From Cysteiniphilum litorale (GTDB taxonomy: Bacteria; Pseudomonadota; Gammaproteobacteria; Francisellales; Francisellaceae): a stretch of 64,000 nt of DNA. The position numbers were made by a program, and so were the translations under genes. The DNA is taken from assembly GCF_003428165.1 (NCBI RefSeq), contig NZ_QLIQ01000011.1, forward strand, positions 1 to 64,000, in the 5' to 3' direction. Positions 52,453 through 61,712 of the stretch are shown here, piece by piece. How positions within the stretch are numbered: position 1 is the first letter of the stretch; each line of letters starts with the position of its first letter. The notes beneath the pieces were generated by a model. The model searched no databases. It was not told where the DNA came from and saw only the letters and a list, made by a program, of their open reading frames with translations.

Positions 52453-54924
52453 GTGAATGATTCTCTGAAATTAAAAAGAAAGTTTATAACATGTGCTATT
52501 GGATTTAGCATATCATTGGCGGTTTATGCAAAGGGAAGCAATAAGGCTAATGCATCACTCATTGAGTTTGTTCCATCTGGGTTTGAGAGCATGCTCTATA
52601 CTAGCGGATTGGTTGTCAATCTTATTTATCAAGGCGAAAGCATTGATGAATATACTATTCAATTTATCACTGCTGATAAATATACAGTAGATTTAGAAGG
52701 TTTGCTTAATCAATGGAAGGTAAAGCCCACGTTAAAAACTTATCTTATAACTAAGCTTGAGAAAGAGGGGCTCACACTTAATGAGGTCATCTTGCTTCCA
52801 GATGGCAGTAGTTGGTTAATTCGTTCGGTGCTAGATATTGAAGCATTAACTTTAACGATTGATATTAACCCAGATGCACTGATAAAAAGTCGAGTGAATG
52901 AGAGTACTTATTTTGATGATGGGTTTATAAAATCGAGTGTTAATAGGTTTTCATCGATTTTTAATTATAACCTTGATGTTGCACAGGACTTCTCATCCCA
53001 CACCAATAATAACTCATCACTATATTTCGGCGTGGGCAATACAGTGAGTTTTGAGCAAACCAATATCACCAGTTCTTTTGGTTTCTCGTATGATGATGGC
53101 AATGGTTTTGATGCAATCTTGAATCAAATTCAAATAGCTCATGATCTTAAAAGTAATTCACTGTCACTTGGTTATGGTGGTGGATTATTAGGTGCGGGTG
53201 CCTTATCTGGGATAAACTTTGGCTACTCAGGCAGTGTGATTGCTGTCTCTTTATACTCTAATAGTCGATTATCAACCTCAAATGAAAGTGCCACACTGCA
53301 TCCGATTACACTGTTCTTTCCAGCGCAATCTACGGTGCGTGTTTACAAAGATAATAAGCTCATTAGTGTGCAAAACTTTAATGCAGGGATGTATGACTTA
53401 AGTACACAAGATTTTCCTGTTGGTGTTTATAATGTGAAGATAGAGGTCTATCAAGGAAGTACGCATATTTCAACAGTAAATAAGCTCATTGAAAAACCAT
53501 TCGTTATATCGGGACTAGATCCAGCACTAGGCTTTGCCTATGCGGTATGGGGAGGTGTTGCATCTTCGGCAACAGGAGGGGCATATTTTGACCGACCTTA
53601 TTTGGGAGGGAGCATGAGTAAAGTGATCAATCGTTATATGCTTTCAAATATAGCAACCTATCAAGCAGGTAGTTTGACAGTGCTTGAACTAAATAACCAG
53701 TTTAAACTCCCTTGGTCACTCGTTGGTAATTTAAGTTTGGGTGTTGATAATAGCTTAGGCTATGGTTTGCAGGCTAGTTTAAATACATCTTTCATCAATG
53801 GTTCTAATATTGGTATTTCATATAGTCAATATCAAAGTGAACTACAAGAGTCTCCTTTTGCCGTAGGCTACGAATCGGGTTCTATCGGTATCTCAGCGAA
53901 TGTGGCGTTTGGACGTTTTGGTGATCTTTCAGGCTCAATCAATTATGATTTCATGAGTGATGTTTTCTATTATACGATGGGTTATAATTTGTCATTATTT
54001 AATCGATATGGTTTAAATATCAGTGGCTATGTCAATCTGGATTGGCAAAATACTCAACATTTTGGAAGTATGGTCATCGATGAATTCAATTACTCATTTG
54101 GTCTAAATTTATCATATACAATAGATCAAGTCGGTATCATTGGACTTGGTTCTCAATATACGCCTAAAAGCGAAACGTTTGCCAGTAATATTAACTACAC
54201 ACACAACGATACAAATAATGAGTTTATCTTTGATTCAATAAATATCGGCTATATGGAAAGCCCTGATTTAGGAATGATAAATTTAGGTGCAAACTTTAGT
54301 ACTCAAATTATCTCAGGAAGCATTAATGCAACAGCGAGTGATCATTTAGAGGGTGCTGGTCAAAGTTTATCCGCTACTTTAAATGGTAGTATGGTATATG
54401 CACAAAATGCTGGTGTGGCGTTGAGTGAGTCGGCAGGCGAGGCTGGGCTTTTGTTTTATTTAGATAGTCCCGAAGAGGTTAATATGCGACTGATGGTGAA
54501 TGATACAACGTATAATGTATCCTCTGGTGCGAACTTTATTCCACTTGCGCCATATCAAAGCTACGAAACCTATGTATTGCAAGCTACGATAAATGGTTCA
54601 AACTATGACTGGGATAATGCTAAAGAATCATTTGCACTTTATCCTGGGAATATCTATTCAGTGGTTAAAAAGATTCGTCGTGTCACGCAGGTTAGTGGGC
54701 AGTTAATCAGAAATCATCAGCCATATGCTTTTGGAAAGTTACAAAGCGATGACAGATTAAAGACATACAGTGATGAGAATGGCTATTTTTTACTAAGTAT
54801 AGATAAAGAAAATCCAGTATTAAACATATCTGGAGATGGCTTTAGTTGTGAAGTCTCCATTAAAGATAAGCTCAATGGTGATGCTATTGTTAATGGTCAG
54901 TGGATTGGAGAAGTAGGATGTTAA
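52453..54924 (+). CDS. alternate chaperone-usher pilus: outer-membrane usher
   Basis: 823 residues with a signal peptide (ending about AVYAK). The N-terminal domain has LYTSGLVVNLIYQGESIDEYTIQF and VILLPDGSSWLI. A long central beta-barrel has many alternating aromatic strands (SSLYFGVGNTVSFEQTNITSSFGFSYDDG and so on) and an inserted plug region around TLFFPAQSTVRVYKDNKLISVQNFNAGMYDLSTQDFPVGVYNVKIEVY. The C-terminal domain has QVSGQLIRNHQPYAFGKLQSDD...ENGYFLLSID. This matches TcfC/CfaC-type ushers. GTG start at 52453 with a weak ribosome site. Confidence 0.8.
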   Translation: MNDSLKLKRKFITCAIGFSISLAVYAKGSNKANASLIEFVPSGFESMLYTSGLVVNLIYQGESIDEYTIQFITADKYTVDLEGLLNQWKVKPTLKTYLITKLEKEGLTLNEVILLPDGSSWLIRSVLDIEALTLTIDINPDALIKSRVNESTYFDDGFIKSSVNRFSSIFNYNLDVAQDFSSHTNNNSSLYFGVGNTVSFEQTNITSSFGFSYDDGNGFDAILNQIQIAHDLKSNSLSLGYGGGLLGAGALSGINFGYSGSVIAVSLYSNSRLSTSNESATLHPITLFFPAQSTVRVYKDNKLISVQNFNAGMYDLSTQDFPVGVYNVKIEVYQGSTHISTVNKLIEKPFVISGLDPALGFAYAVWGGVASSATGGAYFDRPYLGGSMSKVINRYMLSNIATYQAGSLTVLELNNQFKLPWSLVGNLSLGVDNSLGYGLQASLNTSFINGSNIGISYSQYQSELQESPFAVGYESGSIGISANVAFGRFGDLSGSINYDFMSDVFYYTMGYNLSLFNRYGLNISGYVNLDWQNTQHFGSMVIDEFNYSFGLNLSYTIDQVGIIGLGSQYTPKSETFASNINYTHNDTNNEFIFDSINIGYMESPDLGMINLGANFSTQIISGSINATASDHLEGAGQSLSATLNGSMVYAQNAGVALSESAGEAGLLFYLDSPEEVNMRLMVNDTTYNVSSGANFIPLAPYQSYETYVLQATINGSNYDWDNAKESFALYPGNIYSVVKKIRRVTQVSGQLIRNHQPYAFGKLQSDDRLKTYSDENGYFLLSIDKENPVLNISGDGFSCEVSIKDKLNGDAIVNGQWIGEVGC

Positions 54925-56165
54925 ATAAAGAAGAGCATGTGAACTATATTTATTTTATGATTGTTTTTATCTTTTTGGTGTTTAACATTGAAAAGAGCTA
55001 TTTGGCTGTGCGAGTTGTTACACCAGAGATTGTTGATATGCAGCATCCTGCCACTATTTATTTTTCTGAATCAATGGATGAAATTGTCAATGTCTCAGGT
55101 CAAAGTCTGAGTATGCTAAGCAAAAGTGAGCAAGCATTAACAGAAAATGGTCGTTATGTCGTGTGGAAAAAGGAATACGTTAGTGCTTATCCACTATTAA
55201 AGTCAGTACCAGATTTTTTTGGCAAAGATGAGATAAGGCAAGCACTAAAAACCAAAGCATTACAGAAAGTAAAATTAAACGCGCGTTTTGGGTATGGTGC
55301 CCAGATTAAAGATCTGGATATTTTATTATTGGGTTATATTATGGAATTTTCCAGTACAGATCATTCATCGATTATGGTGGATATTGAAGAGCGCAGCTGT
55401 GTGCTATGGAAGCAGAGTCAGCAAGGAAAAATACAAATTGCATTTAAAGCAGGGTGCGCATCTGAAAGTGCGATGATACGTGGTGATAAAGGCTGGAAAA
55501 AAGCATTAAAAGGAATCTATTTTGGTATTAACACTGAGGGGGTAAAGCAGCTAAAGGGTGGGCAATGGCGCTTAGTCAGCGCAACTGTATCACCAAGGAT
55601 ATCATTGGCAGTAAAAAATATTATAAGTAAACATAACAAGGAACTAAGCGCTAAGTTAGCAGATGATAAGAGTATGCAATTTAGTTTTCACTTTCCACCG
55701 AATAGTTTAACGCTTAATATTCCATATTTTGCTACTTTGCAAACATTATCAGGTGAAAGTAAACCACAGATAGAGTTAACCAATTCGCTAAATAATGAGG
55801 GAGACTATACAGCGAGCTTATCTGGGAATCGGTTGTTACATTTTAAAACCAACCAATCAATTATCGGTGTCAATATCTTGGTTGAGTGTGATATAGAAAT
55901 ACAAGATGATGAAGCGTTGTTGTGTGGCTTATACAATAAAGAAAAAGATACTTATAATAAACTACTTCTGGAAGTGAATGAGTGTGACTCTTTAGGTGTT
56001 TGTGTTGATAATCAAGGTCAATGGCTATCCCCGCACAAAACGGTACGATTAAATCATCTTGATGCATCTTTTTTTGAGCTAAATATGTTGGCACCAGGAT
56101 TAGCTAAAAATGTCTCAGGAGACTATATAAGCACAGTCACGATCATGGCAAAGGCAGAGTTTTAA
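54918..56165 (+). CDS. alternate chaperone-usher pilus: tip adhesin/minor subunit (CfaE/CblD-like)
   Basis: About 415 residues. N-terminal signal/anchor segment (YIYFMIVFIFLVFNIEKSYLAV), then a two-domain layout of tip adhesins. The last 150 residues form a pilin-like domain with donor-strand-like alternation (GDYISTVTIMAKAEF). Cysteines occur in C..GC, CDIEIQDDEALLC and CDSLGVC pairs. The ATG at 54918 overlaps the usher stop by 7 nt, with GTAGG just upstream; a longer GTG frame from 54900 is less likely. CfaE-type tips initiate assembly and bind host glycans or surfaces; the ligand is unknown here. Confidence 0.65.
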   Translation: MLNKEEHVNYIYFMIVFIFLVFNIEKSYLAVRVVTPEIVDMQHPATIYFSESMDEIVNVSGQSLSMLSKSEQALTENGRYVVWKKEYVSAYPLLKSVPDFFGKDEIRQALKTKALQKVKLNARFGYGAQIKDLDILLLGYIMEFSSTDHSSIMVDIEERSCVLWKQSQQGKIQIAFKAGCASESAMIRGDKGWKKALKGIYFGINTEGVKQLKGGQWRLVSATVSPRISLAVKNIISKHNKELSAKLADDKSMQFSFHFPPNSLTLNIPYFATLQTLSGESKPQIELTNSLNNEGDYTASLSGNRLLHFKTNQSIIGVNILVECDIEIQDDEALLCGLYNKEKDTYNKLLLEVNECDSLGVCVDNQGQWLSPHKTVRLNHLDASFFELNMLAPGLAKNVSGDYISTVTIMAKAEF

Positions 56166-56274
56166 TTTCAATAGACTTTAATATGTAATAATAAAGAAAT
56201 AAGTTGGGCTATATGGTTGTAGAATAGCGTCACAAGTGACAACAGCATGTGGCTGCTAACAGGATTTAAGCGCG

Positions 56275-56302
56275 TCACTAGTGTAGCGTCCCCAACTAGT
56301 GA
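56275..56302. repeat. 8-bp inverted repeat TCACTAGT/ACTAGTGA
   Basis: Perfect arms with a 12-nt loop in the 367-bp gap after the pilus operon. A smaller GTCAC/GTGAC pair lies at about 56229. Could end the pilus transcript, but no T-run follows; it may also be an operator-like palindrome. Confidence 0.4.
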
Positions 56303-56321
56303 TGACTGTGGCGCTCTATTT

Positions 56322-56380
56322 CTCACCTCTCCCCTTGTGGGAGAGGTCGTGCAGCATAAGCTGCGCGGGTGAGGGGGTTA
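56322..56380 (+). repeat. REP-like palindromic element, family C
   Basis: A perfect 9-bp stem ACCTCTCCC (56325-56333)/GGGAGAGGT (56339-56347) is followed by GCAGC-ATAA-GCTGC. An outer CTCACC/GGGTGAG pairing closes a three-way structure ending in GGGGG. A degenerate relative lies at 52229-52282. REP-type elements with this CTCTCCC..GGGAGAG core are common in many proteobacterial genomes. Confidence 0.7.
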
Positions 56381-56532
56381 CTATCATATGTAAATAACCA
56401 TTAACACACACAGGGTTTTAAAGTGAGCAATTTTGGGTATTATTTGCTCTGCAAACAATCCAAATCAAACCGGAATTTTGGTGTTGCAACTTTCAATGAT
56501 TCAATTAACAGAAGCTAAAAATGAGGTAAATA

Positions 56533-59500
56533 ATGAATAAGATAAAGAAGTTGACTGCATTTATGTGTGTCACGTTAGGGATCTCAGGGGGGGTGCCATC
56601 ATCTGCTGCTACGAAATGGGATACGATTAAAGAAGGGCAGACAAGTCATGTTAATGCTGAGCTCAATGCACTCTATGTAACAACGCCAACAGGTATTTCT
56701 ATCTCGCAAGACAAAGGGGTAAGTTGGTCTGACAAAACATTCTTTGATATATCAAGTAGTGTTACCAAGATAAATCATATAGCAAGTTATCAGCAGAATA
56801 TTTATGTGGCAACGAATGCGGGATTATTTGTATCAAGTAATTTGGGAGATAGTTGGAAGATGTTTTCTCAACTTGGAAATGAGGGCATTTCACGCATACA
56901 TGTTACTTCAGCCATTGATTTTTATGTTGTGACAAGCTCTGGTGTAGCTAAATTGTCTAATGATGCTGGGCAAAGCTGGAAAGTGGTAGGGTCACGTCAA
57001 GGATTAAAGGATACAGGTATTATTGAGTACTATCCTGATAAGGTAAATGGTCTGGAGTTTGCCTCCTCTGAAATAACTGGGAATGTATGGGCTTGCAATG
57101 AGGGACTGAACTGTAGAAAAATGCTTAAGCAGCCAAATTCTTTAATCAACAGTTTTAGTGCAGATACGAGTGTCATATATGGGGCAAGCACTAGTGGGCT
57201 TTACGTATTTGAATATCGCAAGTTAGAAGCAGATGAAAAAGATGATATTAAGTGGGTGCTAAAGGATACTAGCAATAACTTACCAAGCAATAATATTACT
57301 AGTGTATTTGCTAGTAATGGTCAGGTTATCGTGGCAACGGATGCAGGTGTTGCATTATCGAATAATCTAGGAAATAATTGGAAATATCACAATGCTGATA
57401 ATGGTCTGGCAAGTTCTAAGGTTAACGATATCTCAATACTGTCAGATGTCGCATATGCAGCGACAGAAGGTGGTCTATCTATATCTAGTGAGGCAACAGA
57501 TCGATTTGTGCAGTACAAAGATACAGATTGCTTGCTCGATACCCAAACTGGCTTGATCTGGCATAAAAATGGTTCTTTATATGCAGGAAACTGGGTAGAG
57601 GCAATGAATAAGTTTCCATATGATGCAAGCTCTAGTGAGAATGTCTGTGGGCTAACTGGATGGCGGTTACCTGCAAAAGCTGCTTTAAGCCAGTTAATTT
57701 TGGGATGGGTCGATGATGGTTACAAATATCCAAATACCTATCTGGAGTCCCAAGGTTTTACTGATTTAGCTGAGCATTATTGGAGCGCTACTGAGAGCCT
57801 AGGAAATGCTAATAATGCTGAAGTTTTAAGTCTGATGACAGGTGATTGGCGTTCGTATGCTAAGCTCACGCCTTATGCTTACTTGCCGATAAACGATAGC
57901 AATGTACCGGTGAGTGCTCGCCCAATCGTAGAGATAGGTTCTACTGTATTAGAAATTGAAGAAGGTACAAGTCAGAAAATTGTGGGCTCTAAAATCACGG
58001 CAGCCGAGGATAAAACAGTTGAGTCAATCTTGTGGACTGGCGTAGGTAGTGAGTATCTGGATAGTGTAGATAGTATTGAACCAACCATTACAGCACCTGT
58101 ATATAGCGTTGCTGGTGATAATGAATATGGACTTGTACTGATTGCAACTGATAACCATGGGATAACCGGTAAAGATACAGCAGGCTATAAGGTGACTCCA
58201 AATAATGATTTGTTAGCGATCAATGTTGATAATGGTGGGGAGTTAATTGAAGGTGAAGTTGCTGCTTTAAAAGCAACAGCAAATGGAGGCGATGAGCCAT
58301 ATAAGTATTCATGGTCAAGTAGTGATGGAATTGCAATAGCACACCCTGATGATAGTCAAGGTGAGGCTAGCTTCATAGCACCTGATTATAAAGAAGGTCA
58401 GAGTAATGAATATACATTTACTGCAATGGTTACTGATGCAGCACAAAGGAGGCAAACAACGACAACCACTTATACAGTTGCTCAAAAAAGTGTAGAAGAC
58501 TTGCAAGTATCTGCCGGTATCGGTGGGGAAGTCATAGAGGATAAGAAAGTCGATCTTTCGGTAACTGTGAACAATGGCCAAGCACCATATACTTATAAGT
58601 GGACAAATGACCAAGGTATAAAGATTAGTAATGCTGATCAGGCGCAAGCTAGCTTTACAGCACCTGAGTATCAAGAAACTAACAATACCTATGAATTTAG
58701 AGTACTGGTAACTGATGATTTAGGTAATACAGGTACTGCAAGTGTAAGCTATGAAGTTCAAATAGATAACTCTAAGTTATTCGTTACTGGAGGTACTAAA
58801 GAAGGTATTTTACAAGAAGGTGAGCAATCTAAAATGGTTGTCACTGTATCTGGAGGAGCCAGTCCATATACCTATTCTTGGTCAGGAGCTCCTGGCATTG
58901 AGGTTAATACTCTGGATCAATCGCGTGCAACCTTTACAGCGCCTGACTACATCAATGGCAATAATGAATATGTTATTGTTGCAAAAGTTGAAGATGCAAT
59001 TGGTAGAGTAAATCAGGTTGAATATAATTATACTGTTACCGCAGATCCTATGCTTGTACCGATAGCTAATGCAGGGTCAGATCAAATAGTCACTGAAAGT
59101 GATGTAAGCACTGTAACTGGAAAAGGCGAGAGTAAAGGTAATAGAACGATTGTTGGTTATGAATGGACAGGTTCTGGTGCCCAACACTTAGATAATAAAA
59201 CAAGTCAAACGCCTCGTTTCACAGCACCGGCTTACAGTGGTGCAAATGATGTTTATGAGCTTAACTTAGTGGTTATAGATAGTTCGGGTATTAGCAGTGC
59301 TTCTTCAGTGGCGACATATACTGTATCACCAGATGAAGCATTAACACCTGTGGCAAATGCTGGTTCAAATGGACGCGTAATTGAAGGGCAATCTACTCAG
59401 TTAAATGGGCAGGGAGAAGCCAAAGGGCAGCGAGTCATTAGTAGCTATCAATGGAGTGGTAATGGTGCGCAGTATTTAAATGATAAAAATATTGCAACAC

Positions 59501-60396
59501 CGCAGTTTACTGCGCCAGCCTTTGACATTAGTAAGAGTAATACTTATGACTTGACACTACATGTTACGGATAATGTCGGCATGGTAAGTCAAGGCTCAGC
59601 AATACAGTATTCAGTTGATGTTGATATTAGTATTGTACCAATAGTAAATGCAGGGAGTAATCAAGAAGTTGAGGAAAAGAACAGTGTAGTAGTCAATGCA
59701 AGTGCTCAAGCTCTTGGAGGACGAACTATTAAGAGTTATCACTGGAGTGGTAGTGGTGCTGCTTATTTAAATAACAAGAATATATTAAAACCAACATTTA
59801 CAGCGCCTTCATATGCAGGAGTTTCTAGCTCATATGATTTGATTTTAACTGTTACTGATAGTGCAGGAATTGCTTCTGTTTCACAGCCAGTAAACTACAT
59901 AATTATTGAGAAAGCACCAAGATTTGAAAAAGTACAATCGCAGACGGGATGTTATAAAGATAGACAAACAGGTTATATATGGACAGATAGATCAGTATTT
60001 CCAGTTGTTCCTGGGAAAAGTTTTAGAGGAGCTTTTACCTACAATGAAGCTGTAGACTATCTAAATAATAATTCTATTTGTGGTATGAAAGGATGGGAAA
60101 TGCCAACGAAAAATGATGTCCGTGAGTTGACTAGAGGCTGGAACTCTTCTCAAGCCTGTGATAATAGTAAGGGCTGTTCAGACTCATTAAAATATCTGGC
60201 GTTTGAAGGGTTAAACGTATACTACACATTCTCTACGATTACTGATATGAGACCGCCACTTGTATTCACACAAGAAAGAACTTCTAGTAATGATCGTTCA
60301 ATTGTAATTAGTTTGTATGATACGAATTATGCTCCTTCTTATGCTGACACACTTCCAACAAATCTTTTTCCAGTTTTAAAATCTACAGGTAATTAA
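56533..60396 (+). CDS. large surface/secreted protein: propeller, DUF1566 and Ig/PKD-like repeats
   Basis: 1287 residues. Signal peptide to about 26. From 30 to 315 there are repeats such as VATNAGLFVSSNLGDSWK, VATDAGVALSNNLGNNWK and AATEGGLSISSE, the pattern of two-component-regulator/Ycf48-like beta-propellers. A DUF1566 (Lcl C-terminal type) domain at about 326-480 has LLDTQTGLIWHKNG, WRLPAK and YWSATE. Then come about seven Ig/PKD-like repeats of 80-95 residues (each with YTYKW or YEWTGSGA and QARFTAPEY..NNTYEF patterns). From 1129 lies a second DUF1566-like domain (CYKDRQTGYIWTD, CGMKGWEMPTKNDVREL). Likely an adhesin or surface-layer protein; secretion route unknown. Confidence 0.75.
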   Translation: MNKIKKLTAFMCVTLGISGGVPSSAATKWDTIKEGQTSHVNAELNALYVTTPTGISISQDKGVSWSDKTFFDISSSVTKINHIASYQQNIYVATNAGLFVSSNLGDSWKMFSQLGNEGISRIHVTSAIDFYVVTSSGVAKLSNDAGQSWKVVGSRQGLKDTGIIEYYPDKVNGLEFASSEITGNVWACNEGLNCRKMLKQPNSLINSFSADTSVIYGASTSGLYVFEYRKLEADEKDDIKWVLKDTSNNLPSNNITSVFASNGQVIVATDAGVALSNNLGNNWKYHNADNGLASSKVNDISILSDVAYAATEGGLSISSEATDRFVQYKDTDCLLDTQTGLIWHKNGSLYAGNWVEAMNKFPYDASSSENVCGLTGWRLPAKAALSQLILGWVDDGYKYPNTYLESQGFTDLAEHYWSATESLGNANNAEVLSLMTGDWRSYAKLTPYAYLPINDSNVPVSARPIVEIGSTVLEIEEGTSQKIVGSKITAAEDKTVESILWTGVGSEYLDSVDSIEPTITAPVYSVAGDNEYGLVLIATDNHGITGKDTAGYKVTPNNDLLAINVDNGGELIEGEVAALKATANGGDEPYKYSWSSSDGIAIAHPDDSQGEASFIAPDYKEGQSNEYTFTAMVTDAAQRRQTTTTTYTVAQKSVEDLQVSAGIGGEVIEDKKVDLSVTVNNGQAPYTYKWTNDQGIKISNADQAQASFTAPEYQETNNTYEFRVLVTDDLGNTGTASVSYEVQIDNSKLFVTGGTKEGILQEGEQSKMVVTVSGGASPYTYSWSGAPGIEVNTLDQSRATFTAPDYINGNNEYVIVAKVEDAIGRVNQVEYNYTVTADPMLVPIANAGSDQIVTESDVSTVTGKGESKGNRTIVGYEWTGSGAQHLDNKTSQTPRFTAPAYSGANDVYELNLVVIDSSGISSASSVATYTVSPDEALTPVANAGSNGRVIEGQSTQLNGQGEAKGQRVISSYQWSGNGAQYLNDKNIATPQFTAPAFDISKSNTYDLTLHVTDNVGMVSQGSAIQYSVDVDISIVPIVNAGSNQEVEEKNSVVVNASAQALGGRTIKSYHWSGSGAAYLNNKNILKPTFTAPSYAGVSSSYDLILTVTDSAGIASVSQPVNYIIIEKAPRFEKVQSQTGCYKDRQTGYIWTDRSVFPVVPGKSFRGAFTYNEAVDYLNNNSICGMKGWEMPTKNDVRELTRGWNSSQACDNSKGCSDSLKYLAFEGLNVYYTFSTITDMRPPLVFTQERTSSNDRSIVISLYDTNYAPSYADTLPTNLFPVLKSTGN

Positions 60397-60703
60397 GATA
60401 ATTTTTAAGTTTGGGTCTTTGCTATTGAGATCCTTGCTCTTTATATAGTTTAAACTATCGAGAATATGTCAATAATTTATCATGTGCTTGATAGCTTAGT
60501 CGTTTCAAGTGACTTTTATAACTACATCTGTCACCTACCGCACCCTTATGCAGGAGCATACCAAGTGGCTTTGCCGAAACTAAATAGAGCAATAATTTGT
60601 GAGTGCTCCTCTTGATGGTGAAAATTGAACAAAAAACAGCAAGTTATTCAGGGAGATGATAGAAAGAGGAGTAAGGGATAAAATATTTTAGACTAGAAAC
60701 TAT

Positions 60704-60735
60704 ATGTCCATCATAGACCTCTTTATGATGGACAT
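60704..60735 (+). promoter_or_regulatory. perfect 12-bp stem-loop in the leader of the DUF3943 gene
   Basis: ATGTCCATCATA (60704-60715) pairs exactly with TATGATGGACAT (60724-60735), leaving an 8-nt loop, and TGCTTTT follows. It ends 21 bp before the start codon at 60757. It could be a terminator for read-through from the upstream gap, or a leader structure affecting translation. The rest of the 360-bp gap holds nothing else I can name. Confidence 0.6.
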
Positions 60736-60756
60736 TGCTTTTAAAAGGTTTCCAAT

Positions 60757-61581
60757 ATGCAATATATTCAAATTGTTTTTGTATTTCTAATAACTTTTTT
60801 TTCAACGCATTTATATGCTAATAATTTAAATAAGTTGCCAAGTGATTTAAATATTGCCACGTCAGTTTTTGCTCCAAACGTAGTAGCTGTGGCCGCACCT
60901 CCAACAGATCATAAATATATGACTGAGAATGATATCCCAGACTGGGGCGGTCTGATGGATAGAAGTTTGTCTTTATTAGGGTTATCAGTCGTTGCAGTTG
61001 GTGCAATAGCATTAATGCCACAGTCTATATCAAACTGGGAGATTGATGATAATGCAATATCAAATTTACCCAAAAAGTGGTGGGATAATGTATCAAGCGG
61101 TCCAGTTTGGGATAATGATAAATGGTATATTAACTATATTGGTCACCCGTATGCAGGAGCGATTTACTATATGGCTGCACGTGACTCTGGCTTTGGTGAG
61201 TTTGAGTCATTTTTATATTCAGCCTTTATTTCAACATTTTTTTGGGAGTATGGCGTAGAGGCATTTGCGGAAGTGCCTTCTATTCAAGATTTGATTGTGA
61301 CACCTGTTGGCGGTTGGCTATTGGGCGAGTATGCTTTTATTCCTTTGTATCGTTATATTGAGCAGAATAATGGTGAACTCATAGGGTCGCAAACGTTGGG
61401 TAGTATTGTCAAGTTCGTCATAAATCCAATGTTTGATCTGTCACATCTTTTTGGATTTGATACCAAAAGCTATTTGAAGCTTGAAACAGCACGGTTTAAT
61501 AAATCAAACAATACTATTTCTTCTTTGGATAAAACTCACGATGATCGTTATATCAAAGCAACTTTTTCGTTGAGTTTTTAA
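60757..61581 (+). CDS. DUF3943 outer-membrane-associated protein
   Basis: 274 residues, with a signal peptide to about 21 (STHLYA). The DUF3943 signature is WYINYIGHPYAGAIYYMAARDSGFGEFESFLYSAFISTFFWEYGVEAFAEVPSIQDLIVTPVGGWLLGEYAF, containing conserved glycine/proline turns and acidic residues of the active-site-like EVPSIQDL. The family is found in Gram-negative envelopes; its function is not established. It stands alone between two DUF1566-type genes. Confidence 0.8.
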   Translation: MQYIQIVFVFLITFFSTHLYANNLNKLPSDLNIATSVFAPNVVAVAAPPTDHKYMTENDIPDWGGLMDRSLSLLGLSVVAVGAIALMPQSISNWEIDDNAISNLPKKWWDNVSSGPVWDNDKWYINYIGHPYAGAIYYMAARDSGFGEFESFLYSAFISTFFWEYGVEAFAEVPSIQDLIVTPVGGWLLGEYAFIPLYRYIEQNNGELIGSQTLGSIVKFVINPMFDLSHLFGFDTKSYLKLETARFNKSNNTISSLDKTHDDRYIKATFSLSF

Positions 61582-61712
61582 CGATACAATCGTTTGGTAA
61601 ACCGTAGTTAACCTAGACAGGCTTCATATTATAAATTTAATTGGTATGCTTAAATTATGACTTGAGTATATCAGTGAAATTTACAGTACAATTTTTTTGG
61701 GGGTACAATAAT

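Noticed and set aside
58315-58674. 119-codon reverse frame within the 1287-residue surface protein gene
   Set aside because: It overlaps the Ig/PKD repeats in antisense and has no start site or motif.
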